38,360 nucleotides of DNA from Pseudomonas sp. GM18 (GTDB lineage Bacteria; Pseudomonadota; Gammaproteobacteria; Pseudomonadales; Pseudomonadaceae). The notes beneath the pieces were generated by a model that had not been told where the DNA came from, made no database searches, and saw only the letters and a program-made list of their open reading frames with translations. Below are positions 7,641 to 16,001 of the stretch, piece after piece. The first letter of the stretch is position 1, and each line of letters opens with the position of its first letter. Made by a program: the position numbers and the translations under genes. The stretch covers positions 1 through 38,360 of the forward strand of contig NZ_AKJT01000084.1 in NCBI RefSeq assembly GCF_000282195.1, written 5' to 3'.

Positions 7641-8480
7641 TTACTGGCTGGAGACAGGCATGGCCGAAATCGGCTCGGTCGGCGGCGGCAGCGTGCTTGT
7701 GGCCGCCGCTGGCGTGACTGTCTCTGTGGACGAAGTCGGCTCGCTACTCGCAGCCGGGGTAATCGGCGCCGCTTCAGCAGGTGGCACAACAGGTTCCGAA
7801 ATGGCAGGAGTCGGTGCGGCTGCCGGCGCCGGAGCAGGCGCAGGTTCTGCCGCCGGGGCCGGAGTCGGCGCCAATTGAGCCGGTGCTGCCTTGGCTTCAG
7901 GCACTCCCAGTTCGGTTTTCGGCTTCTCGACGATGTGCGCGGCCTTCTTCGCTTCCGGCGGCAGGAACAATTCGACCAGGGCAAAGAAGCGTTCATAGAA
8001 CTTGGCCGAAGACACGGTTTCGCTGGCGACCTTGACCATCGAGTCGTCAGACGAGCCGATCGGCATCGATACCGAGCCCAACACGCCGACGCCGAGGCTG
8101 GCGGAGTTGTTGGTCTTTTTCAGCGCATAGCGGTCCTGCAGGGCGTTGGCGAACACGGTCGCGTGGTGCCCCTCGCTGCCGTCATCGGCGCAGACCACAC
8201 TGAAGCTGATCTCCATATGGGTTTCGCCGGTCTGCTGGAAGCTCTTGTGTCCACTGACCAGTTTCGGATCGCTGCTGGTGATGATGTAACCCTGGCTGAG
8301 CAAGGCCCGACGGGCGGCTTCGCAGGTTTGTGTATCGGTCACCGGGTAGCTGCGCGAAAACGTCCCGGAGTCGTCGAAGTTCTCATGCTCATAGACGGCG
8401 GCTTTCTTCGACGAACAACCGGCAGCGGCGGCCAGCACCAAGGCTAGCCCGACAACACGCATGGGAATTGATTTAAACAT
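7641..8480 (-). CDS. DUF2242-type lipoprotein with Ala/Pro-rich tail
   Basis: A 279-residue predicted lipoprotein. The signal peptide ends in the lipobox AAGC with Cys22 as the lipidated residue; the following SSKK does not suggest inner-membrane retention. Residues about 30-175 form a globular domain resembling DUF2242 (start YEHENFDDSGTFSRSYP, then CEAARRALLSQGY and FSVVCADD). The last 90 residues are low-complexity Ala, Pro, Glu and Thr, with stretches of alternating A and P, probably a disordered tail spanning the periplasm or binding peptidoglycan. Function is unknown. ATG at 8480 has AGGA upstream. It is downstream of ppiD on the same strand but separated by a terminator. Confidence 0.82.
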   Translation of the reverse strand: MFKSIPMRVVGLALVLAAAAGCSSKKAAVYEHENFDDSGTFSRSYPVTDTQTCEAARRALLSQGYIITSSDPKLVSGHKSFQQTGETHMEISFSVVCADDGSEGHHATVFANALQDRYALKKTNNSASLGVGVLGSVSMPIGSSDDSMVKVASETVSSAKFYERFFALVELFLPPEAKKAAHIVEKPKTELGVPEAKAAPAQLAPTPAPAAEPAPAPAPAAAPTPAISEPVVPPAEAAPITPAASSEPTSSTETVTPAAATSTLPPPTEPISAMPVSSQ

Positions 8481-8615
8481 TGAACATCCTGAGGAAAACG
8501 GTTCGGGGCGTATTGTGCAACAGATCGATGCTTAGCGGAGTATCGATTGTGTCTAAAAACGGCTACAGACTCATTGACCGTGATATCAGGAGAAAGTCCC
8601 GCCGGCGCAAAAATC

Positions 8616-8646
8616 AAAAGATCGCAGCCTGCGGCAGCGATCTTTT
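8616..8646. repeat. REP-like hairpin
   Basis: A perfect 10-bp inverted repeat (AAAAGATCGC with GCGATCTTTT) surrounds an 11-base centre rich in CTGCGGCAG. AAAGATCGCAGCCT-type hairpins are common intergenic repeats in Pseudomonas. It lies between ppiD and the DUF2242-type gene and may also block readthrough on either strand. Confidence 0.6.
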
Positions 8647-8657
8647 CGTTTCACCCA

Positions 8658-8685
8658 CAAAAAACCCCAGCCTTTGGGCTGGGGT
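8658..8685 (-). terminator. Rho-independent terminator of ppiD
   Basis: A 9-bp stem (ACCCCAGCC at 8664-8672 pairing 8677-8685) with a 4-base loop is followed on the minus strand by TTTTTTG. It lies 30 bases after the ppiD stop codon. Confidence 0.88.
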
Positions 8686-8714
8686 CCTTTGTGTCGCACA
8701 AACTCAGTCAAGCA

Positions 8715-10586
8715 TCAGAAACGCTTGATCTCAGCCTCACGCTCCAGCAGCTTGCGATAGGCCGCGAAGTCTTGCTGGCCAATGCGCGAGGCGAGGAAGC
8801 GACGGTATTGAGCCTTCTCTTCTTCAGTCGGCGCAGCGCCTTCATTCACGCCGTTCAGACGCACAATCACCAGGCTACCATCGGCCAGGGTCACGCTGCT
8901 GAAGGTCGGCTTGTCTTTGGAGGCTGGCTTGGGCATGCGGAACAGCGCTTGCAGCACAGTTGGGTCGACCCCTTCCTGAGCGCGAGTCGCGGCTGCGGTG
9001 ACTTTCCAGCTCTGACCATCGATCGCCTTGTCCAGTGCGGTCTTGCCGTCGCGCAGGCTGGCGATCAGTTGATCGGCCTTGGTCTTGGCAGCGGCACTGG
9101 CGTGCTCCTTGGTCAATTGCACGCGGATGCTGTCAGCCACGCTTTCCAGCGGCAGTTGCTCTGGTTTGCGGTGCTCCTTGGCGCGCAACACGATCACGGT
9201 TTCCGGGTCCAGCTCGATGGCGGTGCTGTTGGCACCCTCATCCAGCACTTCAGGACTGAATGCAGCGGTCACCACTGCGCGGTTGGCCGCAACACCTTCG
9301 CCACCTTCACGGCCGAATGGCGCGGACGTGTGAACGGTCAGCTTGAGGTCTTGTGCCGGCTGGGCCAAATCAGAGGACTCGAACGAGGAGTCTTCCAGTT
9401 GCTTGGTCGCTTCGACGAAACGCTGCTCGACTTGCCGGGTTTTCAACTCGCGGGTCAGCTTGTCTTTCAGGCTGGCGAACGTCGGCACTTCAGGGGCTTC
9501 GACACCCAACAGCTTGATCAGGTGGAAACCGAAGTCAGTGCGAACCGGCTCCGAGACCTGATCCTTGGCCAACGAATACAGGGCTTTTTCAAACGCTGGA
9601 TCGTAGACGCCTGGACCGGCAAAACCGAGGTCACCGCCGTTGTTAGCCGAGCCTGGATCCTGGGAGAACTCCTTGGCCAGGGCCTCGAAACTCTCGCCTT
9701 TGGCCAGACGCGCCTGCACTTCTTCGATCTTGGCCTTGGCTTGCGCCTCGGTCACCTTGTCGTTCACTTCGATCAGAATGTGCGCAGCCCGGCGTTGCTC
9801 GGACAGGTTCGCGGTTTCTTTCTGATACGCCGCTTGCAAGTCTTCGTCCTTGACGCTGACTTGATCAAAGAAGGATGCCTTCTTCAATTCGAGGTAATCG
9901 ATGACCACCTGATCCGGCGTCATGAACTCCTTGGCGTGTTCGTCGTAGTAGGCCTTGACCTCATCGTCGGTCAGTTTTACTGCCGCCGGGTCTGCCTTGA
10001 CGTTCACGGTGGCGAAATCGCGAGTCTGTTTTTCCAGACGGGCGAAGGCCAGAACCTGTGCATCGGTGACAAAGCCGCTACCGGCCAGGCCAGCGCGCAG
10101 CTGACCGATCAGCATTTCCTGAGACAGCATCTGGCGGAATTGCAGACGGCTGTAGCCCAGTTGACGGATCACCTGGTCGAAACGCTCGGTGCTGAACTTG
10201 CCGTTCACCTGGAATTCAGGCGTTTGCAGGATCACTTGATCCAAAGCGGCTTCGGAGAAAGCGAATTTCGATTTTTCTGCGCCTTGCAGCAGCAGTTTGC
10301 GATCGATCAAGCCTTTGAGGGCCGATTCGCGCAGCATTTTTTCGTCGAGCAAGGAAGCATCGAAATCCTTGCCCAGCTGTTGCATGAGCTGACGGCGTTG
10401 CATATCGACCGCCTGGCTCAGCTCGTTCTGGCTGATTTCTTCGCCATTGACCTTGGCCGCTTCATTTTTGTGCGTCGTGGCCCGAAAAATGGCGTCGAAA
10501 CCGGTCAAAGCCATCAGTGCAACGATGACCCCGATAATGGTCTTGGCAATCCAGCCTTGTGAATTGTCCCTGATATTCTGCAGCAT
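8715..10586 (-). CDS. ppiD: Periplasmic folding chaperone / peptidyl-prolyl isomerase PpiD
   Basis: A 623-residue inner-membrane protein with a short cytoplasmic N-terminus, one membrane helix (about residues 12-32) and a large periplasmic part that binds proteins leaving the SecYEG translocon. Residues 40-230 are SurA_N-like chaperone helices. Residues about 266-362 form a parvulin domain (AAHILIEVND, FEALAKEFSQDPGSANNGGDLG, FGFHLIKL), which may be weakly active or inactive as in E. coli. The C-terminal domain resembles PpiD C-terminal repeats. Length matches the family. ATG at 10586 has GGGGGA upstream. It follows hupB and tRNA-Asp as in other pseudomonads. Confidence 0.93.
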   Translation of the reverse strand: MLQNIRDNSQGWIAKTIIGVIVALMALTGFDAIFRATTHKNEAAKVNGEEISQNELSQAVDMQRRQLMQQLGKDFDASLLDEKMLRESALKGLIDRKLLLQGAEKSKFAFSEAALDQVILQTPEFQVNGKFSTERFDQVIRQLGYSRLQFRQMLSQEMLIGQLRAGLAGSGFVTDAQVLAFARLEKQTRDFATVNVKADPAAVKLTDDEVKAYYDEHAKEFMTPDQVVIDYLELKKASFFDQVSVKDEDLQAAYQKETANLSEQRRAAHILIEVNDKVTEAQAKAKIEEVQARLAKGESFEALAKEFSQDPGSANNGGDLGFAGPGVYDPAFEKALYSLAKDQVSEPVRTDFGFHLIKLLGVEAPEVPTFASLKDKLTRELKTRQVEQRFVEATKQLEDSSFESSDLAQPAQDLKLTVHTSAPFGREGGEGVAANRAVVTAAFSPEVLDEGANSTAIELDPETVIVLRAKEHRKPEQLPLESVADSIRVQLTKEHASAAAKTKADQLIASLRDGKTALDKAIDGQSWKVTAAATRAQEGVDPTVLQALFRMPKPASKDKPTFSSVTLADGSLVIVRLNGVNEGAAPTEEEKAQYRRFLASRIGQQDFAAYRKLLEREAEIKRF

Positions 10587-10656
10587 GCGTCCCCCAGAAA
10601 CGGTTGAACTTCAAAATTAGGCAACCGTGGAGCGTGGGTAGAATCCGGATAGAAGA

Positions 10657-10680
10657 AAGGCGCATCCGAGGATGCGCCTT
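10657..10680 (-). terminator. Hairpin downstream of tRNA-Asp
   Basis: A perfect 10-bp stem (AAGGCGCATC with GATGCGCCTT) and 4-base loop, followed on the minus strand by TTTCTTCT. It lies 9 bases past the 3' end of the tRNA and probably ends the hupB-tRNA-Asp transcript, or serves as its processing boundary. Confidence 0.75.
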
Positions 10681-10688
10681 CTCGTAAC

Positions 10689-10765
10689 TGGCGGAGCGGA
10701 CGGGACTCGAACCCGCGACCCCCGGCGTGACAGGCCGGTATTCTAACCGACTGAACTACCGCTCC
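10689..10765 (-). tRNA. tRNA-Asp (GTC)
   Basis: A 77-base tRNA gene with encoded CCA. The acceptor stem GGAGCGG pairs with CCGCTCC, with discriminator G. The anticodon loop CTGTCAC gives GTC, and GGTTCGAGTCC is a regular T arm. It sits between hupB and ppiD on the same strand, as in related Pseudomonas. Confidence 0.97.
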
Positions 10766-10818
10766 GCTGCCAAGTCAGGAATGACCCCGACCCGGATAGG
10801 CAAAAACCTGAATCGAAC

Positions 10819-11091
10819 TTAGTTGACAGCTTCTTTCAGTGCTTTACCGGCTTTGAAACCTGGTTTTTTGGCTGCTGCGATTTCCAGCGTCTTACCGGTC
10901 TGTGGGTTACGACCGATGCGAGCTGGACGATCAGTCACGGAGAAAGTACCGAAACCAACCAGAACAACAGAATCACCAGCCTTGAGAGCGCCAGTGACGG
11001 ATTCGATTACAGCGTCCAGCGCACGGCCAGCAGCAGCTTTCGGGATATCAGCGGATGCAGCGATAGCATCAATCAGTTCCGACTTGTTCAC
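10819..11091 (-). CDS. hupB: DNA-binding protein HU-beta
   Basis: A 90-residue nucleoid-associated protein that bends DNA as a dimer. The arm motif GRNPQTGKTLEIAAAKKPGFKAGKALK is the classical HU/IHF signature (positions about 56-82), and the N-terminus MNKSELIDAIA matches bacterial HU. The start is GTG at 11091 with AGGGGA upstream. A near-consensus promoter lies about 100 bases upstream, consistent with this abundant protein being transcribed independently of lon. Gene order lon-hupB-ppiD agrees with gammaproteobacteria generally. Confidence 0.97.
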   Translation of the reverse strand: MNKSELIDAIAASADIPKAAAGRALDAVIESVTGALKAGDSVVLVGFGTFSVTDRPARIGRNPQTGKTLEIAAAKKPGFKAGKALKEAVN

Positions 11092-11187
11092 TCTAAGTCC
11101 CCTTATATCTATTTGAGTTTGATTCTAAGTTTTTTGGTGAAAGCAAAAAAACGAGTGCTGAATGGCCTACAGACACTTAAGAGCCGC

Positions 11188-11217
11188 TTTATAACAAGGG
11201 CTCTAAAAAACTGTCAA
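11188..11217 (-). promoter_or_regulatory. Sigma-70 promoter of hupB
   Basis: On the minus strand TTGACA (11217-11212), an 18-base spacer, then TATAAA (11193-11188; TTATAA with 17 is equivalent). The -35 is perfect. Transcription would start near 11181, leaving a leader of about 90 bases before the GTG start. Confidence 0.75.
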
Positions 11218-11241
11218 GGAAGCCCCCCAGGCAAATGCGTA

Positions 11242-13638
11242 CTAATGCGTGCTAATTCTTTCCTTAGAGTCAGACTCGCGTTTGTCATCCTTTGCAACGA
11301 TCTCCGGAACCACATCCGGTAAGGGTTCCGGCGCGTATTGCAGCGCAATTTGCAGGACCTCGTCAATCCATTTAACGGGTTTAATCTGCAGATCTTGCTT
11401 GATGTTGTCAGGAATTTCCTTCAGATCGCGTACGTTCTCTTCAGGAATGATCACCGTCTTGATTCCGCCACGGTGAGCAGCCAGCAGTTTTTCCTTCAAG
11501 CCACCGATCGCCAGCACCTGACCACGCAAGGTGATTTCGCCGGTCATGGCGACGTCCGCTCTTACAGGAATGCCAGTCAATGCCGACACCAGGGCCGTGC
11601 ACATGCCTACACCGGCGCTAGGGCCGTCTTTCGGGGTCGCCCCTTCAGGCATGTGGATATGCGTGTCGCGCTTCTCGTGGAAGTCCAGGGGAATCCCCAG
11701 GCTCTTCGCACGACTGCGGACAACGGTCAGGGCTGCGGTGATCGATTCGACCATCACGTCACCCAGAGAACCGGTCTTGATCAATTGGCCTTTACCCGGC
11801 ACGACTGCAGCTTCGATGGTCAGCAATTCGCCGCCCACCTGGGTCCACGCCAGGCCGGTGACCTGACCGATCTGATCCTGCTGTTCAGCCAGGCCGTAAC
11901 GGAATTTACGCACGCCCAGGAAGTGCTCCAGCATCTCGGCAGTCACCTTCACCGAGAAGCGTTTTTCCAGCGCATGCTCTTTGACCGCCTTGCGGCAAAC
12001 CTTGGCAATCTGGCGCTCCAGCCCACGTACACCGGCTTCGCGGGTGTAGTAGCGGATGATGTCGCGGATCGCTTCGGCGTCGAATTCCAGCTCGCCTTTC
12101 TTCAGGCCGTTGGCAGCAATCTGCTTGGGCGAAAGGTATTTGACGGCGATGTTGATCTTCTCGTCTTCGGTGTAACCCGGCAGACGAATCACTTCCATCC
12201 GGTCCAGCAGCGCCGGCGGAATATTCATCGAGTTGGAGGTGCACAGGAACATCACATCGGACAGGTCGTAGTCGACTTCCAGATAGTGATCGTTGAAGTT
12301 GTGGTTTTGCTCGGGATCGAGCACTTCCAGCAACGCCGACGCCGGATCGCCACGCATGTCGCTGCCCATCTTGTCGATTTCATCGAGCAGGAACAGCGGG
12401 TTGCGGACGCCCACCTTTGTCATCTTTTGAATCAATCTTCCTGGCATCGAACCGATATATGTCCGGCGATGACCGCGAATTTCCGCCTCATCGCGCACGC
12501 CGCCGAGGGCCATGCGGACGAATTTGCGGTTGGTGGCATGCGCAATCGACTCCGCCAGAGAGGTTTTACCCACCCCTGGAGGACCGACCAGGCACAATAC
12601 CGGGCCGCGAATCTTCTTCACGCGCTTCTGCACGGCGAGGTATTCGAGGATCCGCTCTTTGACTTCTTCCAGACCGTAGTGGTCGGCGTCGAGAATGTCT
12701 TCGGCACGGGCAAGGTCCAGGCGCACTTTGCTCTGGGCTTTCCACGGCACTTGAACCAGCCAGTCGATGTACGAGCGCACCACGGTCGCTTCCGCGGACA
12801 TTGGCGACATTTGCTTCAGCTTGTTCAGTTCGGCCTGAGCCTTGGCCAACGCATCTTTAGGCAGACCGGCGGCATCGATGCGCTTTTTCAGCTCTTCGAT
12901 TTCGTTATGGCCTTCGTCGCTATCGCCCAGCTCTTTCTGAATGGCCTTCATCTGCTCATTCAGGTAGTACTCGCGCTGGCTGCGCTCCATTTGCTTTTTA
13001 ACACGGCCGCGAATGCGTTTTTCGACTTGCAGCAGATCAATCTCGGCATCCAGCAACGCCAGAACGTGCTCGACCCGGGCCGACAAATCGATGATTTCGA
13101 GGATTTCCTGCTTCTGCTCGATCTTCAGGGCCATGTGCGCGGCCATGGTGTCGACCAGGCGGCCTGGCTCGTCGATGCTGTTGAGCGACGACAGGACCTC
13201 AGCGGGGACTTTCTTGCCCAGCTGCACATATTGTTCGAACTGAGCCAGCAGGCTGCGGACGAACACTTCCGATTCGCGCTCAGGCGCTTCGGTTTCGTCG
13301 ATCAGAGAGACTTCGGCACGGCAGTGGCCGTCGACTTCGCTGAAGCGCTCCACGGCGCCCCGCTGCTCGCCTTCGACAAGAACCTTGACGGTGCCGTCAG
13401 GCAGCTTGAGCAGCTGCAGAACGGTAGCAATGGTGCCTACGCGATAAAGTGCTTCTTCACCGGGATCGTCGTCAGCAGGATTCCGCTGAGCCAGCAGAAG
13501 GATCTGCTTGTCGCCCGTCATCGCTGCCTCGAGAGCTTCGATGGATTTCTCGCGCCCCACGAACAGCGGGATAACCATGTGCGGATAAACCACGACATCA
13601 CGCAATGGCAGGAGAGGCAATTCGATGGTCGTCTTCAT
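11242..13638 (-). CDS. lon: ATP-dependent protease Lon
   Basis: A 798-residue cytoplasmic serine protease of the AAA+ class that degrades misfolded and selected regulatory proteins. The N-terminal substrate-binding domain starts MKTTIELPLLPLRDVVVYPH. Walker A is GPPGVGKT (352-359) and Walker B is FLLDEID (416-422). The catalytic Ser674 lies in PKDGPSAG and Lys717 in GGLKEK, the same spacing as Ser679/Lys722 of E. coli. ATG at 13638 has GAGGCG upstream; the longer in-frame extension covers the promoter and is not coding. A sigma-32-like promoter precedes it. It is the main Lon copy judging by context (clpX upstream, hupB downstream). Confidence 0.97.
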   Translation of the reverse strand: MKTTIELPLLPLRDVVVYPHMVIPLFVGREKSIEALEAAMTGDKQILLLAQRNPADDDPGEEALYRVGTIATVLQLLKLPDGTVKVLVEGEQRGAVERFSEVDGHCRAEVSLIDETEAPERESEVFVRSLLAQFEQYVQLGKKVPAEVLSSLNSIDEPGRLVDTMAAHMALKIEQKQEILEIIDLSARVEHVLALLDAEIDLLQVEKRIRGRVKKQMERSQREYYLNEQMKAIQKELGDSDEGHNEIEELKKRIDAAGLPKDALAKAQAELNKLKQMSPMSAEATVVRSYIDWLVQVPWKAQSKVRLDLARAEDILDADHYGLEEVKERILEYLAVQKRVKKIRGPVLCLVGPPGVGKTSLAESIAHATNRKFVRMALGGVRDEAEIRGHRRTYIGSMPGRLIQKMTKVGVRNPLFLLDEIDKMGSDMRGDPASALLEVLDPEQNHNFNDHYLEVDYDLSDVMFLCTSNSMNIPPALLDRMEVIRLPGYTEDEKINIAVKYLSPKQIAANGLKKGELEFDAEAIRDIIRYYTREAGVRGLERQIAKVCRKAVKEHALEKRFSVKVTAEMLEHFLGVRKFRYGLAEQQDQIGQVTGLAWTQVGGELLTIEAAVVPGKGQLIKTGSLGDVMVESITAALTVVRSRAKSLGIPLDFHEKRDTHIHMPEGATPKDGPSAGVGMCTALVSALTGIPVRADVAMTGEITLRGQVLAIGGLKEKLLAAHRGGIKTVIIPEENVRDLKEIPDNIKQDLQIKPVKWIDEVLQIALQYAPEPLPDVVPEIVAKDDKRESDSKERISTH

Positions 13639-13696
13639 GATTTCGCCTCTACGGCGGCCATAAGGCCGTAAACAGATGGAAGTAAGCTTGAAACCA

Positions 13697-13725
13697 AGAT
13701 GGGGGCTGTTTTCAAAAAAAACAAG
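13697..13725 (-). promoter_or_regulatory. Sigma-32-like heat-shock promoter of lon
   Basis: On the minus strand CTTGTTT (13725-13719), a 14-base spacer, then CCCCATCT (13704-13697). The -10 matches the heat-shock consensus CCCCATNT fully; the -35 matches CTTG of CTTGAAA. The predicted start near 13690 gives a leader of about 50 bases. Heat induction of lon is established in E. coli; here it is inferred from the motif. Confidence 0.65.
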
Positions 13726-13835
13726 CGGATAAAAGAACCACTTTGAAGATCGCCGCTTACGGCACCGCCCGTATGGGTCCGCAAGCATCCAAATAGTCAG
13801 GTCGACCGTCCGGCGAGCCAGTCCCCACAATAGCA

Positions 13836-13855
13836 AAGGGGCCCGAAGGCCCCTT
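13836..13855 (-). terminator. Terminator after clpX
   Basis: A perfect 8-bp stem AAGGGGCC/GGCCCCTT closes a TTCG tetraloop on the minus strand, 22 bases after the clpX stop. The T run is short (TTT), so termination may be partial and let some transcripts continue into lon. Confidence 0.75.
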
Positions 13856-13877
13856 CTTTATTCCAGCAGTGTGACGC

Positions 13878-15161
13878 TTAAGCGTCTGGCGCTGCCTTGG
13901 CAGCCGGCTCACTGTTCTCATAGAGATACAGTGGCTTGGACTTGCCTTCTATAACGCTTTCGTCGATCACTACTTTACTCACCTCGGACTGCGAGGGGAT
14001 TTCATACATAGTGTCGAGCAATACACCTTCGAGAATCGAGCGCAGGCCACGGGCACCGGTTTTGCGTTCCAGGGCACGTTTGGCGACCGATTTCAGCGCG
14101 TCGGCCCGGAATTCCAGGTCCACGCCTTCCATCTCGAACAACTTGGCATACTGCTTGGTCAGAGCATTTTTCGGCTCGGTGAGAATCTGCATCAGCGCAG
14201 CCTCGTCGAGCTCGTCCAGCGTGGCAAGTACCGGCAGACGACCGACGAATTCCGGGATCAGACCGAACTTGACCAAATCGTCAGGCTCGACTTCACGCAG
14301 GGATTCACCGACTTTCTTGCCTTCTTCCTTGCTGCGCACTTCTGCGCTGAAACCGATGCCACCCTTGGTGGAACGGTTTTGAATAACCTTTTCCAGACCG
14401 GAGAATGCACCGCCGCAGATGAACAAGATGTTACGGGTGTCGACCTGCAGGAATTCCTGCTGCGGATGCTTGCGACCACCTTGAGGCGGAACGGAAGCGA
14501 CCGTGCCTTCGATCAACTTGAGCAGGGCCTGCTGCACGCCTTCACCGGAAACGTCCCGGGTGATCGACGGGTTGTCAGACTTGCGCGAAATCTTGTCGAT
14601 TTCATCGATGTAGACAATGCCCATCTGGGCTTTTTCTACGTCGTAATCGCACTTCTGCAGCAGTTTCTGAATGATGTTCTCGACATCTTCCCCCACGTAA
14701 CCTGCCTCGGTGAGGGTGGTTGCGTCGGCGATAGTGAACGGAACGTTCAGCAAGCGGGCCAGGGTTTCGGCCAGCAGGGTTTTACCCGAGCCTGTCGGGC
14801 CGATCAGCAGGATGTTGCTCTTGCCGAGCTCGACGTCGTCATTCTTTTTGTCACGCTGGTTCAGACGCTTGTAGTGGTTGTACACCGCTACGGCCAGAAC
14901 CTTTTTCGCGCGCTCCTGACCAATCACGTACTGATCGAGGATGCCGCTGATTTCTTTAGGCGAAGGCAATTTATGCGCGCTGCTTTCGGCCTGTGCCTCC
15001 TGCACCTCCTCGCGGATGATGTCATTGCACAGGTCGACGCACTCGTCGCAGATAAAGACCGAGGGGCCGGCAATCAATTTGCGTACTTCATGCTGGCTTT
15101 TGCCACAGAAGGAGCAATAGAGCAGCTTGCCGTTGTCCTCGCCGTTGCGGGTGTCAGTCAT
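13878..15161 (-). CDS. clpX: ClpX, ATPase and substrate-recognition subunit of ClpXP
   Basis: A 427-residue AAA+ unfoldase that feeds substrates to ClpP. The N-terminal zinc-binding domain has Cys16, Cys19, Cys38 and Cys41. Walker A GPTGSGKT is at 121-128, Walker B is VYIDEIDK, and the GRLPVLA region lies in the C-terminal half of the AAA+ module. ATG at 15161 gives the family start MTDTRNGEDN; the 30-codon in-frame extension is rejected because it runs through the clpP-clpX spacer and a heat-shock-like promoter. It lies 111 bases downstream of clpP, so it may be read both from the clpP transcript and from its own promoter. Confidence 0.97.
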   Translation of the reverse strand: MTDTRNGEDNGKLLYCSFCGKSQHEVRKLIAGPSVFICDECVDLCNDIIREEVQEAQAESSAHKLPSPKEISGILDQYVIGQERAKKVLAVAVYNHYKRLNQRDKKNDDVELGKSNILLIGPTGSGKTLLAETLARLLNVPFTIADATTLTEAGYVGEDVENIIQKLLQKCDYDVEKAQMGIVYIDEIDKISRKSDNPSITRDVSGEGVQQALLKLIEGTVASVPPQGGRKHPQQEFLQVDTRNILFICGGAFSGLEKVIQNRSTKGGIGFSAEVRSKEEGKKVGESLREVEPDDLVKFGLIPEFVGRLPVLATLDELDEAALMQILTEPKNALTKQYAKLFEMEGVDLEFRADALKSVAKRALERKTGARGLRSILEGVLLDTMYEIPSQSEVSKVVIDESVIEGKSKPLYLYENSEPAAKAAPDA

Positions 15162-15195
15162 TCGTTCGATCCAAATCCGATAGGCTTGCAACACA

Positions 15196-15224
15196 AGATG
15201 AAGGCTATTGCGGGCTTTTTCAAG
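15196..15224 (-). promoter_or_regulatory. Sigma-32-like promoter of clpX inside the clpP-clpX spacer
   Basis: On the minus strand CTTGAAA (15224-15218, perfect -35), a 14-base spacer and CTTCATCT (15203-15196, six of the eight positions of CCCCATNT). The predicted start near 15190 gives a leader of about 30 bases. The -35 coincides with the loop and right arm of a hairpin (15210-15229). Confidence 0.6.
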
Positions 15225-15229
15225 CCCGC
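15210..15229 (-). other. Hairpin after clpP
   Basis: An 8-bp perfect stem (GCGGGCTT with AAGCCCGC) with a 4-base loop in the clpP-clpX spacer. No T run follows on the minus strand, so it is a poor terminator. It could protect the clpP mRNA 3' end or cause partial attenuation. It overlaps the predicted clpX -35. Confidence 0.55.
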
Positions 15230-15272
15230 TGGTGTCGGACCTGCCGACCAAGCCTGTTTTGGGCTGCTTATT

Positions 15273-15908
15273 TTAAACAGGGCGCTGGCTGATCACTTCG
15301 TCGATCAAGCCGTACTCACGCGCAGCTTCTGCACTCATGAAATTATCGCGGTTGGTATCGCGCTCGATTTCTTCAAGAGTGCGACCGCTATGCGCGGCCA
15401 TCAGCGTGTTGAGACGCTCGCGGATAAACAGGATCTCCTTGGCATGGATTTCGATATCCGACGCCTGCCCCTGGAAACCGCCCAGTGGCTGGTGAATCAT
15501 CACACGCGAGTTCGGCAGGCAATAACGCTTGCCGGGGGCACCGGCGGTCAGCAGAAATGCGCCCATGCTGCATGCCTGACCGATACAGGTGGTCGACACG
15601 TTTGGCTTGATGAACTGCATGGTGTCGTAGATCGACATGCCCGCCGTTACCGAACCGCCCGGGGAGTTGATATAGAGATGGATGTCCTTGTCCGGGTTTT
15701 CCGCTTCAAGGAACAGCAGTTGCGCACAAATCAGGTTGGCCATGTAGTCCTCTACCGGACCAACCAGAAAGATCACTCGCTCCTTGAGAAGACGCGAGTA
15801 AATATCGTAGGCGCGCTCGCCACGAGCGGACTGCTCGACAACCATCGGGACCAGGCCGCCTGCGGCCTGGATATCAGAGTTCTGCTGAATATACGAATTA
15901 CGGAACAT
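15273..15908 (-). CDS. clpP: ClpP, proteolytic subunit of Clp protease
   Basis: A 211-residue serine peptidase that forms the double-ring chamber of ClpXP. Catalytic residues are Ser114 (GQACSMGAF), His139 (MIHQPLGG) and Asp188 (TNRDNFMS), each three positions later than E. coli Ser111, His136 and Asp185, so no internal gaps are present. ATG at 15908 gives MFRNSYIQQNSD, with GGGAG and AGAG stretches upstream. It is 93 bases downstream of tig. The full-length housekeeping form is indicated by the adjacent clpX. Confidence 0.97.
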   Translation of the reverse strand: MFRNSYIQQNSDIQAAGGLVPMVVEQSARGERAYDIYSRLLKERVIFLVGPVEDYMANLICAQLLFLEAENPDKDIHLYINSPGGSVTAGMSIYDTMQFIKPNVSTTCIGQACSMGAFLLTAGAPGKRYCLPNSRVMIHQPLGGFQGQASDIEIHAKEILFIRERLNTLMAAHSGRTLEEIERDTNRDNFMSAEAAREYGLIDEVISQRPV

Positions 15909-15948
15909 GCTCTGCAGTCACTCCCAAATAGTTATGTCTTGAATACGC

Positions 15949-15974
15949 ATAAGCCAGCACGAAGGCTGGCTTAT
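15949..15974 (-). other. Strong hairpin between tig and clpP
   Basis: The pair ATAAGCCAGC/GCTGGCTTAT (10 bp) closes a 6-base loop. On the minus strand it is followed by CGTATTCAAG, not a T run, so it is not a standard terminator. It lies between the tig stop and the clpP start and could be a processing or mRNA-stability element that sets the tig:clpP ratio. Confidence 0.6.
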
Positions 15975-16001
15975 GGTGTGTGCTTCTTACCGCAAAAACG
16001 A

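Noticed and set aside
8547..10562. Long open frame (about 671 codons) antisense to ppiD
   Set aside because: Same explanation: the coding signal belongs to ppiD on the minus strand, and no ribosome-binding site or domain is seen.
11338..13671. Long open frame (about 777 codons) antisense to lon
   Set aside because: Shadow of lon, with no plausible start signal and unnatural composition.
13651..13671. Imperfect hairpin in the lon leader next to the ribosome-binding site, a possible RNA thermometer
   Set aside because: The stem (ACGGCC/GGCCGCCGT) is GC-rich, has a bulge and does not cover the ribosome-binding site. There is no four-U or ROSE-like pairing, so the thermometer idea is unsupported.
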